Part shown: piece after piece, positions 53,484 through 62,280 of the stretch
Layout of the letters: every line of letters starts with the position of its first letter
Numbering within the stretch: the stretch's first letter is position 1
Source of the DNA: Poriferisodalis sp965231925
GTDB lineage: Bacteria; Actinomycetota; Acidimicrobiia; Acidimicrobiales; Poriferisodalaceae
Length of the DNA: 64,000 bases
Assembly (NCBI GenBank): GCA_965231925.1
Contig: OZ246894.1
Coordinates: 4,402,001-4,466,000 of the forward strand
Direction: 5' to 3'
Made by a program: the position numbers and the translations under genes
The notes under the pieces: model-generated
Database searches by the model: none
Seen by the model: the letters and a program-made list of their open reading frames with translations, nothing else
What the model was told of the DNA's origin: nothing

Positions 53484-54077
53484 CTACGCCTGCACCTGCG
53501 CTGGGGCGGTTGCCGAGGTCGGCGCTGTGCCCGATGCTCCCGCCGTCGGCGGCACACGTGTCGATGCTGGTGCCGAGGGCGGCACCACGATCGGCTCGCC
53601 TCGCCAGCGTTCCTGGATGTCTTCGCGCTGGATGCGCTCCTGCAACAGCACGATGCCTTCGAGCAGCGCTTCGGGCCGCGGCGGACAGCCGGGCACGTAC
53701 ACGTCGACCGGGATGACCTGATCGACGCCCTTGGTGACCGAATAGCTGTCCCAGTACGGGCCGCCGCAGTTGGCACATGAACCCATCGAGATGACGTACT
53801 TGGGCTCGGGCATCTGCTCGTACAGGCGCCGGATGACCGGGGCCATCTTGTCGGTGACGGTGCCCGAGATCACCACCAGGTCAGCTTGGCGCGGGCTGGC
53901 CGGGAACGGGATGACGCCCAGGCGCATGACGTCGTATCGGGGCGAGCCGAATGCGGCGCCCATCTCGATGGCGCAGCACGCCAGACCCCACTGGTACACC
54001 CACAGCGAGCGTGCCCGGCCGAAGTTCAGCAGCCAGGTGAGCGGCTTGGGCAGTTTGACCTTGTCGACCAGTGCCAT
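53484..54077 (-). CDS. nuoB: NADH-quinone oxidoreductase subunit B
   Basis: 197 residues. The N2 iron-sulfur cluster ligands are Cys34 and Cys35 (GLACCAIEM), Cys101 (SMGSCANCGG) and Cys131 (VYVPGCPPRPE). The core ends near residue 160, followed by a Pro/Ala/Thr-rich tail (VPPSAPASTRVPPTAG) of about 35 residues that is not part of the fold. Confidence 0.96.
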   Translation of the reverse strand: MALVDKVKLPKPLTWLLNFGRARSLWVYQWGLACCAIEMGAAFGSPRYDVMRLGVIPFPASPRQADLVVISGTVTDKMAPVIRRLYEQMPEPKYVISMGSCANCGGPYWDSYSVTKGVDQVIPVDVYVPGCPPRPEALLEGIVLLQERIQREDIQERWRGEPIVVPPSAPASTRVPPTAGASGTAPTSATAPAQVQA

Positions 54078-54098
54078 CGTGCGGTTTCCTTCAGCCCC

Positions 54099-54560
54099 TC
54101 ACACCCAGCGCAGGACGCCTTTGCGCCATGCGTAGAACAGGCCCAGCACCAAGATGAAGATGAAGATCGCCATCTCGACCAGGCCGAACAGGCCATACAC
54201 CTCGAGCCGTGTCGCCCAAGGGAAGATGAACACGGCCTCTACGTCGAACAGGACGAAGAGCACCGCGAAGACGTAGTAGCGGATCTGGCTCTGGGTCCAG
54301 TCGCTGCCGACCGGATCGACGCCGCTCTCATAGGCGATGAGCTTTTGGGGCGTCGGTCGCTGCGGCCGCAGGATGCGTGCGACGCCGAACATCGTGAAGG
54401 CCATCAGGACTGCCGCTGAGCCGAAGATCGCGACAGTCAGATAGCTCCGCAAGAGGTCGGACACGGATCGCAACGCTAGCGACTTCGCGCCACCCTGCGC
54501 CGATTCGCTGTCGTCGTCCCACGGCCACCGAATCCAGCGGCGAGACTCACCCGATGGCAC
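54099..54560 (-). CDS. nuoA: NADH-quinone oxidoreductase subunit A
   Basis: 153 residues, longer than usual because of a 35-residue hydrophilic N-terminus (WIRWPWDDDSESAQGG). Three helices follow, with the loop PTPQKLIAYESGVDPVGSDW and YYVFAVLFVLFDVEAVFIFP. First gene of the nuo operon; the promoter must lie in the 33 bp before it or inside or upstream of the methyltransferase gene. Confidence 0.94.
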   Translation of the reverse strand: MPSGESRRWIRWPWDDDSESAQGGAKSLALRSVSDLLRSYLTVAIFGSAAVLMAFTMFGVARILRPQRPTPQKLIAYESGVDPVGSDWTQSQIRYYVFAVLFVLFDVEAVFIFPWATRLEVYGLFGLVEMAIFIFILVLGLFYAWRKGVLRWV

Positions 54561-54593
54561 CTTGCACGAGCTGAAGAGTGTCGCCGGCGGCGG

Positions 54594-57500
54594 CTACTCA
54601 AACACCGGGAGGGTGCCGTCGTGGACGGACGGTTCGCGGCACCAGTTGCGGGCGAGATCGCGCAGCGGCTCAGCATCGGGGATTGCGAGCAGACGAGCCA
54701 CTGCTTCATCCAGTGCCGCACGGGCAGGGTCGCGGTAGGCGTCACGAGCGGACATGAGTGTCGTGCGCAGGAGTTCCGGCTTGTCTTCCAGCAATTCACA
54801 GGCTGCTGCATAGACCGAAGTGTTCCTGAAGTCTGGGCATGGCATCACACGGATGCCTTCCAGCTGCGCGCTGCTGCGTCCATGCTGCTGGCGCTGCGCG
54901 CGTGACCAGTGGACGACCATTCCGAGGGTCGAATTCGCCCAGATGGCGAAACCGAAGCGGACGGCTGGATCATCGTGCAAGAGCGCGCACCATGCTCGCC
55001 CGCCCATGACGAGGCTCTCGGTGACGGCGGCAAGCGCAACCTGTGACGGCCAGAAAATACCGCGCTGATAGAAAAGCGTGGATCGGCACCTGCGCATCTC
55101 GGCGAGAGCATCTCGGGAACGAGTCCGTTCATTGGCTTCGGCTTCCGCCTGAGCTTCAGCGATTGCTGAGTCGCTCGGAATGCCGCCGTTCGTTCGAGAC
55201 AGCTTGCGCTGCAGCCGCTCGATGGCGCGCTCACGCGCAGCGCCGAGTCGTGGCCCCACGGCGTGGCCGTAGTGAGTCGGACCGACGGTCAAAGTGGTCT
55301 GCGCATCCGCGTCAGATGCCCACAGCGAGACGTCCGCTCGCACCTGGTCGTCGGTGATCGGCCACAGCTCGAACTCCCCGATCGGTTCGTTGCCGGCCGC
55401 ATGACCAATGCGATGGTGCGTCGGACCTAGCTCGAACAGCTCGCCGATAGTCGTCATGGCAATCTCGCAGACGGGCTCGTGCGCATCGAGCGGCACAAAC
55501 TCGCCTCGCCGCGTCAGCCGCTCCGCGACACCCACAGCACCGAAGCTCTCCGCCCCGACTGCGGCCCACGGGCCGCCCTCAGCAGCCGGCAGCACCGTCC
55601 AGCGGCCCACCACCGCAGTGCCCACGGTGACGTTGCCTGCTCGCTGCTCCTCCCGGCCGCGAAGCGCGGCGTCAACAGATCGGCCGGTCTCGGCTGCCAC
55701 GGCGATACTGGCAAACGGCTCGTCAAGCGCCACCGTCATGATTTCGGCCGCCGCAACGTCACCGCGGGGCTCAGACCGCTTGGTGGCCGCGATGATCATC
55801 TCGCCCATGGCGGTGTCGGCGGAGAGGGTCTTGTCGCCGCCGCGGGTGGCACCCGGAAACGCAACCAGCAGCAGGTCGTCGAAGTGCGCCTCGAACATGG
55901 CCCGCACCGATGACCAAGCGGGTGACGCCGCGGCGGTGATGGGCAACACGATGCCGACTCGGCCGCCGGGGCTGATCTTTTGACGCACCAGTTCGCAGAA
56001 CACCGAGGCAAGACCGGCCTTGAGATTGGCGGGCGTGTCGCGCACCAGTTTCGCCACCCGCTTCTGGGCTCTCATGCGCTCGGCGTCGGTCGCCCCGGCG
56101 ATGTCAAACAGCGCTTGGCCGCCCCGCGTTCGCGAATACGGCGGGTTCATCATCACGATGTCGAAGCGCTCGTCTGGGGCGTACAAGCCCTGAGCATCTG
56201 CCTCGGCGCCGTCACGCGGAGCGGATCCCGTCGTCGATGCGTCCCAGCCGAACAGGTCGGCGAGCTCTTCAGTGGCCAAGTATTCGACTGAGCCGGTCGC
56301 GCCCTTCGGTCCGCACACCGGCGCGACACCGATGTTGGTGTGGCGATAGTCGGCGCCCGGCTCGATGTTCGAGAGACCCGATGCAGTCAGATGGGCCGCA
56401 ATCGGGGAGATGTCGACGCCGCAGAACCCTTCCTCCATCAGGTGCGTGTGCAGCGCCGCCAAGCCCTCAGGCTGTGCTCCTTCGGCTCGAGCGAGCGCAC
56501 GGACTCTTCTGTAGGCAGCCCGAAGGAGCGTTCCGGTGCCGCAGGCAAAGTCGGCGATGCGGAAGACCTCGCTCACGCGGTCCGACTCTCCAAGCGCCAG
56601 TGAGCGTGCAGACAGCGGAAGCCGCACGCTGTCGTTGACGGTGATATGGGCGAGGAATTCCGCTACCTCGGGACGTGTGTAGTAGCTCGCCGCCTCGGAC
56701 CTGTCGGAGATGAGACGCTGGAACAACTCGCCGCCAATGTCGAACAGGCCGAGGACACCAGTCTCGACGCGGCTTGCAATGAGCGCTGCGCGCCCCAGCA
56801 AGAGCGCAGTGAGCGCAGTCCCGACGTCTCGTTCGACGATGCGCAGGGCATCGGTAGCGGGGTCGAACACCGATCGATAATCGATGGCTCGGATCGCTTC
56901 CCAAGCCTGCGCTACCAGTTGGGGAATGGGATTGAGGTCGGGTGCCGCCTCAGAGCGCTTCGGCACGTCGTCGTGCGACTGTGCGATCCGGTCCTGGAAC
57001 AAGAATGCATTCAGCCACACCACGCCGACAACATTGAGGCTGTCCGAGCCGGACGGCCGTCCCATCGCGACCGCCAGCCGAAGCTTGGCGTCATCACTGA
57101 GAGCGGCGTCGAGATCCTCTGAGATGCCACGCATCTTGTCGGCGGCGTCCGAGGCGACCATCTCGACCTGTCCTGGCGGGACCGAGACCATGACCGCGAG
57201 CTCCGCCAGCGACTGCGCTGTGCCGGTGAGCCAGCCAGTCCGGGGCCAGCGGTCGGGCTCGGCGGATTCCGTTGAATTCGAGTGGACGGCGTATTGCAAT
57301 TGCGCCCCGCCCACGAGGCGGCTCACGGCGTCTTCGTGGTCCTTCCACTGCTCGGCGAGCGGGGGTGCCAGCACCGAGATCGCCGAGGAGATGGCCCGAC
57401 CGTCGGAGGCCAGCTCGAGGCCGAGCCATGCCGCGGCGTCACGGTCGGGCTGACTGCCGGGCCGGTCGTATTCCACCTCGACAGCGACCGGCAAGAGACT

Positions 57501-57668
57501 CTTGGCCCTCACCATGACGTCTACCCGGCGTGAACCGCTCCCGGAGACTGGCTTGAGAACGCCGACTCGTTCGTGGCTGAAGTCGATGCGGTTGTCGGCA
57601 TGCATCCGCTTCATTGCCTCAGCAAGAGCGGCGTTGAAGTCGTGCTCGTGGAGTCTTCCGCCGGACAT
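54594..57668 (-). CDS. Large N6-adenine DNA methyltransferase, possible restriction-modification fusion
   Basis: 1024 residues from ATG 57668. Residues 46-70 (SRRVDVMVRAKSLLPVAVEV then EYD) resemble the D-ExE/K core of a PD-(D/E)XK nuclease. The methyltransferase domain has the SAM loop FRIADFACGTGTLLRAAYRR (near 370) and catalytic NPPYSR (near 508). The C-terminal 350 residues have IFWPSQVALAAVTESLVMGG and EGIRVMPCPDFRN, as in target-recognition parts of type IIG or PglX-like enzymes. No separate restriction or specificity gene adjoins it. It ends 33 bp before nuoA. Confidence 0.8.
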   Translation of the reverse strand: MSGGRLHEHDFNAALAEAMKRMHADNRIDFSHERVGVLKPVSGSGSRRVDVMVRAKSLLPVAVEVEYDRPGSQPDRDAAAWLGLELASDGRAISSAISVLAPPLAEQWKDHEDAVSRLVGGAQLQYAVHSNSTESAEPDRWPRTGWLTGTAQSLAELAVMVSVPPGQVEMVASDAADKMRGISEDLDAALSDDAKLRLAVAMGRPSGSDSLNVVGVVWLNAFLFQDRIAQSHDDVPKRSEAAPDLNPIPQLVAQAWEAIRAIDYRSVFDPATDALRIVERDVGTALTALLLGRAALIASRVETGVLGLFDIGGELFQRLISDRSEAASYYTRPEVAEFLAHITVNDSVRLPLSARSLALGESDRVSEVFRIADFACGTGTLLRAAYRRVRALARAEGAQPEGLAALHTHLMEEGFCGVDISPIAAHLTASGLSNIEPGADYRHTNIGVAPVCGPKGATGSVEYLATEELADLFGWDASTTGSAPRDGAEADAQGLYAPDERFDIVMMNPPYSRTRGGQALFDIAGATDAERMRAQKRVAKLVRDTPANLKAGLASVFCELVRQKISPGGRVGIVLPITAAASPAWSSVRAMFEAHFDDLLLVAFPGATRGGDKTLSADTAMGEMIIAATKRSEPRGDVAAAEIMTVALDEPFASIAVAAETGRSVDAALRGREEQRAGNVTVGTAVVGRWTVLPAAEGGPWAAVGAESFGAVGVAERLTRRGEFVPLDAHEPVCEIAMTTIGELFELGPTHHRIGHAAGNEPIGEFELWPITDDQVRADVSLWASDADAQTTLTVGPTHYGHAVGPRLGAARERAIERLQRKLSRTNGGIPSDSAIAEAQAEAEANERTRSRDALAEMRRCRSTLFYQRGIFWPSQVALAAVTESLVMGGRAWCALLHDDPAVRFGFAIWANSTLGMVVHWSRAQRQQHGRSSAQLEGIRVMPCPDFRNTSVYAAACELLEDKPELLRTTLMSARDAYRDPARAALDEAVARLLAIPDAEPLRDLARNWCREPSVHDGTLPVFE

Positions 57669-57817
57669 CGAAGCACCCCGCCCGCTCTCAACACTGTGCG
57701 AACTTCGCGGCGGAATCGCCGCTCGCACACCCGCCGCTCACTCTATGGAGCGTCGCCCCGTGCACTGCACATCCTGCGAGATCGCTGCCTCGTCAGTCGC
57801 GGTGCCGCCCAGTGCGG

Positions 57818-58120
57818 TCAGACCTTCTTGCGGGGTATGTCCGCGTTCTTGAGAATCTCGCCGTGAGCATCGATGATTCCGGCCTTGGAACCGAGCGAAA
57901 GCGGGTTTGCGCCGAACAGGTCGGCGCGGTTGATGGCCACCCACCGGTAGCCGTCGATCTTCTTGACACGCTTGAAGGCGCCCTTCAGGTCGTCGACGCT
58001 CGCCGCGACAACGATGGAGCCCTTGTCGAAGACGAGGTCGGCCGCGCCTGAGGCATCGGCTGACGCCCCGACCGCTGCCGCCACAGATGCAACGAGTGCC
58101 TCTTGGTCGAGTCTGCTCAT
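57818..58120 (-). CDS. Unrecognised 100-residue protein at the end of the PTS operon
   Basis: ATG 58120 lies 1 bp after the HPr stop, behind GGAGGAG, so it is clearly co-translated with ptsH. It starts MSRLDQEALVASVAAAVGAS and ends in a lysine-rich tail (ILKNADIPRKKV). The middle has SIVVAASVDDLKGAFKRVKK and DGYRWVAINRADLFG. No transmembrane segment or phospho-site is obvious. Position suggests a PTS accessory or regulator. Confidence 0.75.
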   Translation of the reverse strand: MSRLDQEALVASVAAAVGASADASGAADLVFDKGSIVVAASVDDLKGAFKRVKKIDGYRWVAINRADLFGANPLSLGSKAGIIDAHGEILKNADIPRKKV

Positions 58121-58121
58121 G

Positions 58122-58385
58122 TCACTCCTCCTCGGTGAGAATGGCCACGACAGCCTCAAGCGCGGCTTGCGCCTGCGGCCCTTCGCAGTGAACACGGGCG
58201 GTATCACCGGTTCCCGCTCCGAGCGCAAGGACGCTCATGATGCTCGCCGCGCTTGCGGTCTTGTGGCCGGCTTCGATCCTGACTACCGCATCGAAGGTCT
58301 TCAGCCTCTCGACCATGACCGCAGCAGGTCGGGCGTGCAGGCCATGCGGATTGGTGATGACCACTTCGGCGAACACTGAGTCCAT
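58122..58385 (-). CDS. ptsH: Phosphocarrier protein HPr
   Basis: 87 residues from ATG 58385, with GGAG 7 bases upstream (a TTG-started longer form is less likely). The phospho-histidine is His17 in NPHGLHARPAAVMVE. The regulatory serine region reads TASAASIMSVLALG, where the Ser46 position of Gram-positive HPr is kept (SIMSV). HPr passes phosphate from EI to EIIA. No HPr kinase gene is in the window. Confidence 0.95.
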   Translation of the reverse strand: MDSVFAEVVITNPHGLHARPAAVMVERLKTFDAVVRIEAGHKTASAASIMSVLALGAGTGDTARVHCEGPQAQAALEAVVAILTEEE

Positions 58386-58406
58386 CGAGATCTCCAATTC
58401 CTGCAG

Positions 58407-58874
58407 TCAATCGTCGTCGGGAGGTGCAGCGCTGAGCTGGTCGTAGACAAAGTCGGCATCGCCAGTCTGCGCAAGCTCCTCGCACAAGTCCTCGTCCTGC
58501 AGTATTTCGGCCAGCTGGGACAGGACGCGTACGTGGTCGTCGCCGACCGCTGCAAGCCCGACCACCAAGTAAGCAGTCCCCGGCCCCCAGTCGACGCCGT
58601 CGGGATACTGGGTTACGACGATCCCTGTCGAAAGAATGTGGCCTTTGCTCTCGTTCACCCCATGGGGCAGGGCAACACCGTTGCCCAGATAGGTCGAGAC
58701 AACCCGCTCCCGCTGCTTCATCCCCTCGACGTAGGGAGGCTTGACCGAGCCGCGATTCACGAGCAGGCTGCCCGCGTACTCGATGGCTTCGTCCATGGAA
58801 TTCGCCCTGCACCCGAGCACGACATCCGCTCGAGTCAGGACAGACCCGAGGCCGCCGTCTGCGCCGCTGTCCAC
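58407..58874 (-). CDS. PTS EIIA component, mannitol/fructose type
   Basis: 155 residues from GTG 58874. The active His71 is in GNGVALPHGVNESKGHI. Other family features: NRGSVKPPYVEGMKQRERVV and YLVVGLAAVGDDHVRVLSQL. It accepts phosphate from HPr and gives it to EIIB. Gap of 8 bp to EIIB and 21 bp to ptsH. Confidence 0.93.
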   Translation of the reverse strand: MDSGADGGLGSVLTRADVVLGCRANSMDEAIEYAGSLLVNRGSVKPPYVEGMKQRERVVSTYLGNGVALPHGVNESKGHILSTGIVVTQYPDGVDWGPGTAYLVVGLAAVGDDHVRVLSQLAEILQDEDLCEELAQTGDADFVYDQLSAAPPDDD

Positions 58875-58882
58875 GCCAGGGC

Positions 58883-59212
58883 TCAGATCTTCGACACGAC
58901 CGGATCACCGGCCTTCAGCGTCGCAACGAGTTGCTTCACCGACGGGTCATTCATGAACAGGACGAACGGCACGATGGCCGCCGAGGGAACCTTCTCCTTC
59001 GCCTGCTTCGCGAGACCTTGATGGACGACGATCACGTCGGCATCGTCGGACAGCTGCCCTACCGGACTGTGTACGACGGTGATGTCGAGCTTTGCCTTCT
59101 TGACCAGCTTCTTCAGCTGATTCGCACCCATGAGGCTGCTGCCCATCCCCGCTTCGCAGGCGAACACGATCAGCTTCACGTCGCTTGCTGTCTTGGTGAC
59201 TCGCTCCGTCAT
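58883..59212 (-). CDS. PTS EIIB component, mannitol type
   Basis: 109 residues from ATG 59212 with GGAGG upstream. The phospho-cysteine is Cys19 in LIVFACEAGMGSSLMGANQL, the hallmark of mannitol-type EIIB. It passes phosphate from EIIA to the sugar bound by EIIC. Separate from EIIC, unlike the fused MtlA of enterobacteria. Confidence 0.94.
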   Translation of the reverse strand: MTERVTKTASDVKLIVFACEAGMGSSLMGANQLKKLVKKAKLDITVVHSPVGQLSDDADVIVVHQGLAKQAKEKVPSAAIVPFVLFMNDPSVKQLVATLKAGDPVVSKI

Positions 59213-59292
59213 CTTTGACCTCCGGTCGGTACCTCAGACACTGGTGCCCCCCCGTACGTCCCCAGCACGCAGGGAAACGGTGCCGTCGAGAT

Positions 59293-59344
59293 GAGGAGGA
59301 CCGAGGCGGTCAGCAATCCTGAACCGCCCCGCCCCGGCCTCCTC
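59293..59344 (-). promoter_or_regulatory. Long hairpin between EIIC and EIIB
   Basis: In the 175-bp gap the minus strand forms an outer stem GAGGAGG with CCTCCTC and an inner stem GGCGGTTCAG with CTGACCGCC (one bulge), loop GATTG. There is no T-run directly after it. It is placed to tune the ratio of EIIC to EIIB-EIIA-HPr by attenuation or by protecting mRNA ends. Confidence 0.6.
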
Positions 59345-59387
59345 AAGGCTGCGCTCATCTGGGGGTCGGCGCAACCTCCGCGGTATC

Positions 59388-60575
59388 TCAGCTCAGCGGG
59401 ACACCCTGCATGGCGTCGTCGAGTGACGCCTCGTCGTCGGTGTCGGTCATCTCGCGTACCGGGAACAGTTTCAGCAGGATTGTTCCGACGAAGAACGTCG
59501 CCGCGGCACCCGCTGCGATCCCGAGGTAGACGCCGATGGCGGCCGCTGCTTCAGACGGTGTGAAGGCGATATAGGCGAAGATACTGCCCGGCGACGGAGG
59601 CCCAGTGAGGCCCGCATCGAAGATCACGAACACGATGTCGGCCACGATGCCGCCGGCCCACATGGCCCCGATCATGACCGGGTTCATGAGCACGTAGGGG
59701 AAGTAAATCTCGTGGATGCCGCCGAAGAAGTGGATGATGATGGAACCCGGAGCGGACAGCTTCGCCAAGCCCTTGCCGGCGAACCAGTAGGCAAGCAGCA
59801 GTCCGAGGCCCGGCCCGGGGTTCGACTCGAGCATGTAATAGATCGAGCGTCCGGTCTCCTCCACATCAGTGGTTCCCAACGGGGTCAGCACGCCGTGATT
59901 GATGGCATTGTTGAGGAACAGCACTTTCGCGACCTCGATCGGCAGGTCCATCAACGGGATGAGGCCAGCATCGCTGATGCCCTCCACGACGTTGCCGAAC
60001 GCGTCGGCGACTTCTCGCAGGATCGGGCCGATGAGCCGGTAACCCAACATGGCCAAGCCGACACCGGCGATGCCCTGTGAGAAGTTGTTGATCAACATCT
60101 CGAACCCCGATGGAGCGCGGGGCTCGAGGAACTTGTCGATTCCTCGCATCACCCAGCCTGCGAGCGGACCGGCGACCATCGCGCCCATGAACTGCGGCGC
60201 ACCGCCCGCGCCGGCTATCCCGAACGCAGCTGTCTCGCCCGCCGTGGCAGCTCTCGCGATCTCGTCCCAGAACCCTGGCTGCAACGCCGCACCGGCGATG
60301 ACGCCCATGACGGTGATCGCTCCCAGCACACCCCCTCGGTGGCCGTATACCAACTTGCCGCCGGTGTAGGCGATGAGCAGCGGCAATAGGAACCGGATCA
60401 TCGGCACGACGGTGAGACCTGTGATGGTCCCCCAGTCCCAGTCAAGACTGGTCTTGGCTAGCCATCCCGTCGGAATGAACAGAGCGGTGATCAACCCCCA
60501 AGCGATGAACGCACCGATATTCGGTATGACCATGCTCGACAAGAACCCGCCAAAACGTTGGACACGTTGAAGCAT
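59388..60575 (-). CDS. PTS EIIC component, mannitol type
   Basis: 395 residues. Motifs of mannitol-type EIIC: GGFLSSMVIPNIGAFIAWGL, PLLIAYTGGKLVYGHRGGVL, EMLINNFSQGIAGVGLAMLG, LFLNNAINHGVLTPLG and the sugar-site loop FGGIHEIYFPYVLMNPVMIG. About eight helices. It lacks the fused EIIB and EIIA of MtlA because these are separate genes here. AAGGGGG lies upstream of ATG 60575. Substrate is mannitol or a related hexitol by homology. Confidence 0.93.
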   Translation of the reverse strand: MLQRVQRFGGFLSSMVIPNIGAFIAWGLITALFIPTGWLAKTSLDWDWGTITGLTVVPMIRFLLPLLIAYTGGKLVYGHRGGVLGAITVMGVIAGAALQPGFWDEIARAATAGETAAFGIAGAGGAPQFMGAMVAGPLAGWVMRGIDKFLEPRAPSGFEMLINNFSQGIAGVGLAMLGYRLIGPILREVADAFGNVVEGISDAGLIPLMDLPIEVAKVLFLNNAINHGVLTPLGTTDVEETGRSIYYMLESNPGPGLGLLLAYWFAGKGLAKLSAPGSIIIHFFGGIHEIYFPYVLMNPVMIGAMWAGGIVADIVFVIFDAGLTGPPSPGSIFAYIAFTPSEAAAAIGVYLGIAAGAAATFFVGTILLKLFPVREMTDTDDEASLDDAMQGVPLS

Positions 60576-60771
60576 TCTTAGAACCCCCTTGCTTCAGGCG
60601 ATTGAACATGCTCGCCTATGGAGTCCATGCATGTCTACTGCCAATACGGCACCGGGCAGCAACGACATTCCGGTGCGCGCGCTGCACTGTGTCGCAACAG
60701 CAATCGGCCAGTGGTGAAGTCGCACAGGGAGACATTCGCCTCTGAGGCGACCGGCCCCGACAGCGACAAGA
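60576..60771. other. Intergenic between regulator and EIIC
   Basis: 196 bp in the middle of the PTS operon. It is long enough for a second promoter or an antiterminator target, but I see no clear RAT-type hairpin and no open frame with a known product. Confidence 0.45.
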
Positions 60772-62280
60772 TCAGGCGTACGCGGCAACCTGGGCGACAT
60801 CTGTGGTCGACAGCAGGGGGCTGACCACGACGACCGGCACATCGCTTGGTCCCAGCGCCACCGTGGAGATGACCAGGTCGAAGTCGTCATGGCGGAGTTC
60901 TTCGAAGCCTTGCTCGGACAGGACCTGCACGAGATCCAGTTCGGGGAACTCGGACTTGATCCGCGAAACGAGCACCCAGACGGTGGCCATCCCGCTCGGG
61001 CACACGACGAGGGCACGGCGTCTCGGCCGCAGTCTGGCTCGCTCCATCGCGCCCAAGAGATACATGGTGATGAAGCCGATCTCGTCGGGGGCGATCGCCA
61101 CAACCATCGCCTCGTCGATCAGCGACGCCATCTCGCGAGCGACCGCGTACACATCGGGATACCGCTCGCGCACCTCGTCGAGCAGCGGATTGTGAATCGG
61201 CAACCCGTAGCGCAGCCGGACGCCGAGACGTTCGAGATGGGACGCCAGCCCCCGCCTGAGCTCGGAGTCGTCGACCAGAGCGGTATGCAGCCTGTCGCCG
61301 GCGAGGCGCATGATCTCGTCGAGGAGATGGTCACCGACCGATTCCGAGCCCGAGCGTGCGGTGTCGAGGGCATCGAGTCCGAGCAGGTACTCGGTGATTG
61401 TTGCGACCTCCGCCGCTGGCAGACTGGCGCCGGCGAGCTGTTCCAAGCTCGGAACGATGGTCGCAACACTGCGGGCTATGGGATGGTCCATCGCCGAGCG
61501 ATGCGAGCCGGCGTCGAGTGCGACGCTGCGCCCGGCTTCGATCCGGGCTACCGAGACCGCCAGGTACAGAGCAAAGACCGCATCGCTGCGGCCTGTGGTG
61601 AGGGTCTGGCCGAGTGCGCTGGACCGGACGATTGCGGCGGTCTCGGCCAACGGAAGCGTGAAGATCCGCTCCAGCAGGCCGACCGGTACCCGAGCAGTCG
61701 CCTGCTGTGCTGCGGACGGCGCCTCCGCAAGCTGCAGGTGCAGGACCTCTTCAGGGATTGCTTCGAGAATGAGCTGCACGGTGACGCGGCGGATGCGTCG
61801 TTCGGTGCCGACAACAGAGATTCCCCGACCTGCGCGTCGCACCAAAGGAAGCCCGTTGCGTTCGAGCCACGGCTCGCAACTCTGCAGATCGCGCCGTGCC
61901 GATGTCTTTGACACTTCGAGTTCCAGGTGGAGCTCCTCGAGGGACACCACATCCGGCGCTTCCCACAGCAGCGCAGCGAGGAGTATCCGGACCCGTTCAG
62001 GCGGGGCATAGACCCGCGGCACATCTGGCAACGACCGGATGTCGGCGGCAATTCGTGAGCGAACATCGGGCGAGGCACTGACGAGCAGACCTTGACCGCG
62101 TTTGCGCGCCAATTCCGCGCCGCACCCAGAGAGGAACCGCTCGACTTGGTCGAGGCGGTAGCGGACGACACGCTGGCTCAGTCCGAGATCCGAAGCGAGC
62201 GCGGCCGTGCTGCGGGGCTGATCCTGTTGCAGCAGCCACCGGGTGATCCGCAGCGCGCGGGTGTCGAGCAGGGCACTCAT
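60772..62280 (-). CDS. PRD-domain transcriptional regulator (MtlR/BglG type)
   Basis: 502 residues. Two N-terminal helix-turn-helix domains (RSTAALASDLGLSQRVVRYR and LHLELEVSKTSARRDLQ) are followed by two PRD modules (about 170-400; histidines in SHRSAMDHPIAR and GLPIHNPLLDE). A C-terminal EIIB-like domain carries Cys in ALVVCPSGMATVWVLVSR. PTS phosphorylation of such histidines and cysteine sets activity. It overlaps ptsI by 4 bp (ATGA), so regulator and EI are coupled. An additional C-terminal EIIA-like domain found in MtlR is absent. Confidence 0.9.
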   Translation of the reverse strand: MSALLDTRALRITRWLLQQDQPRSTAALASDLGLSQRVVRYRLDQVERFLSGCGAELARKRGQGLLVSASPDVRSRIAADIRSLPDVPRVYAPPERVRILLAALLWEAPDVVSLEELHLELEVSKTSARRDLQSCEPWLERNGLPLVRRAGRGISVVGTERRIRRVTVQLILEAIPEEVLHLQLAEAPSAAQQATARVPVGLLERIFTLPLAETAAIVRSSALGQTLTTGRSDAVFALYLAVSVARIEAGRSVALDAGSHRSAMDHPIARSVATIVPSLEQLAGASLPAAEVATITEYLLGLDALDTARSGSESVGDHLLDEIMRLAGDRLHTALVDDSELRRGLASHLERLGVRLRYGLPIHNPLLDEVRERYPDVYAVAREMASLIDEAMVVAIAPDEIGFITMYLLGAMERARLRPRRRALVVCPSGMATVWVLVSRIKSEFPELDLVQVLSEQGFEELRHDDFDLVISTVALGPSDVPVVVVSPLLSTTDVAQVAAYA

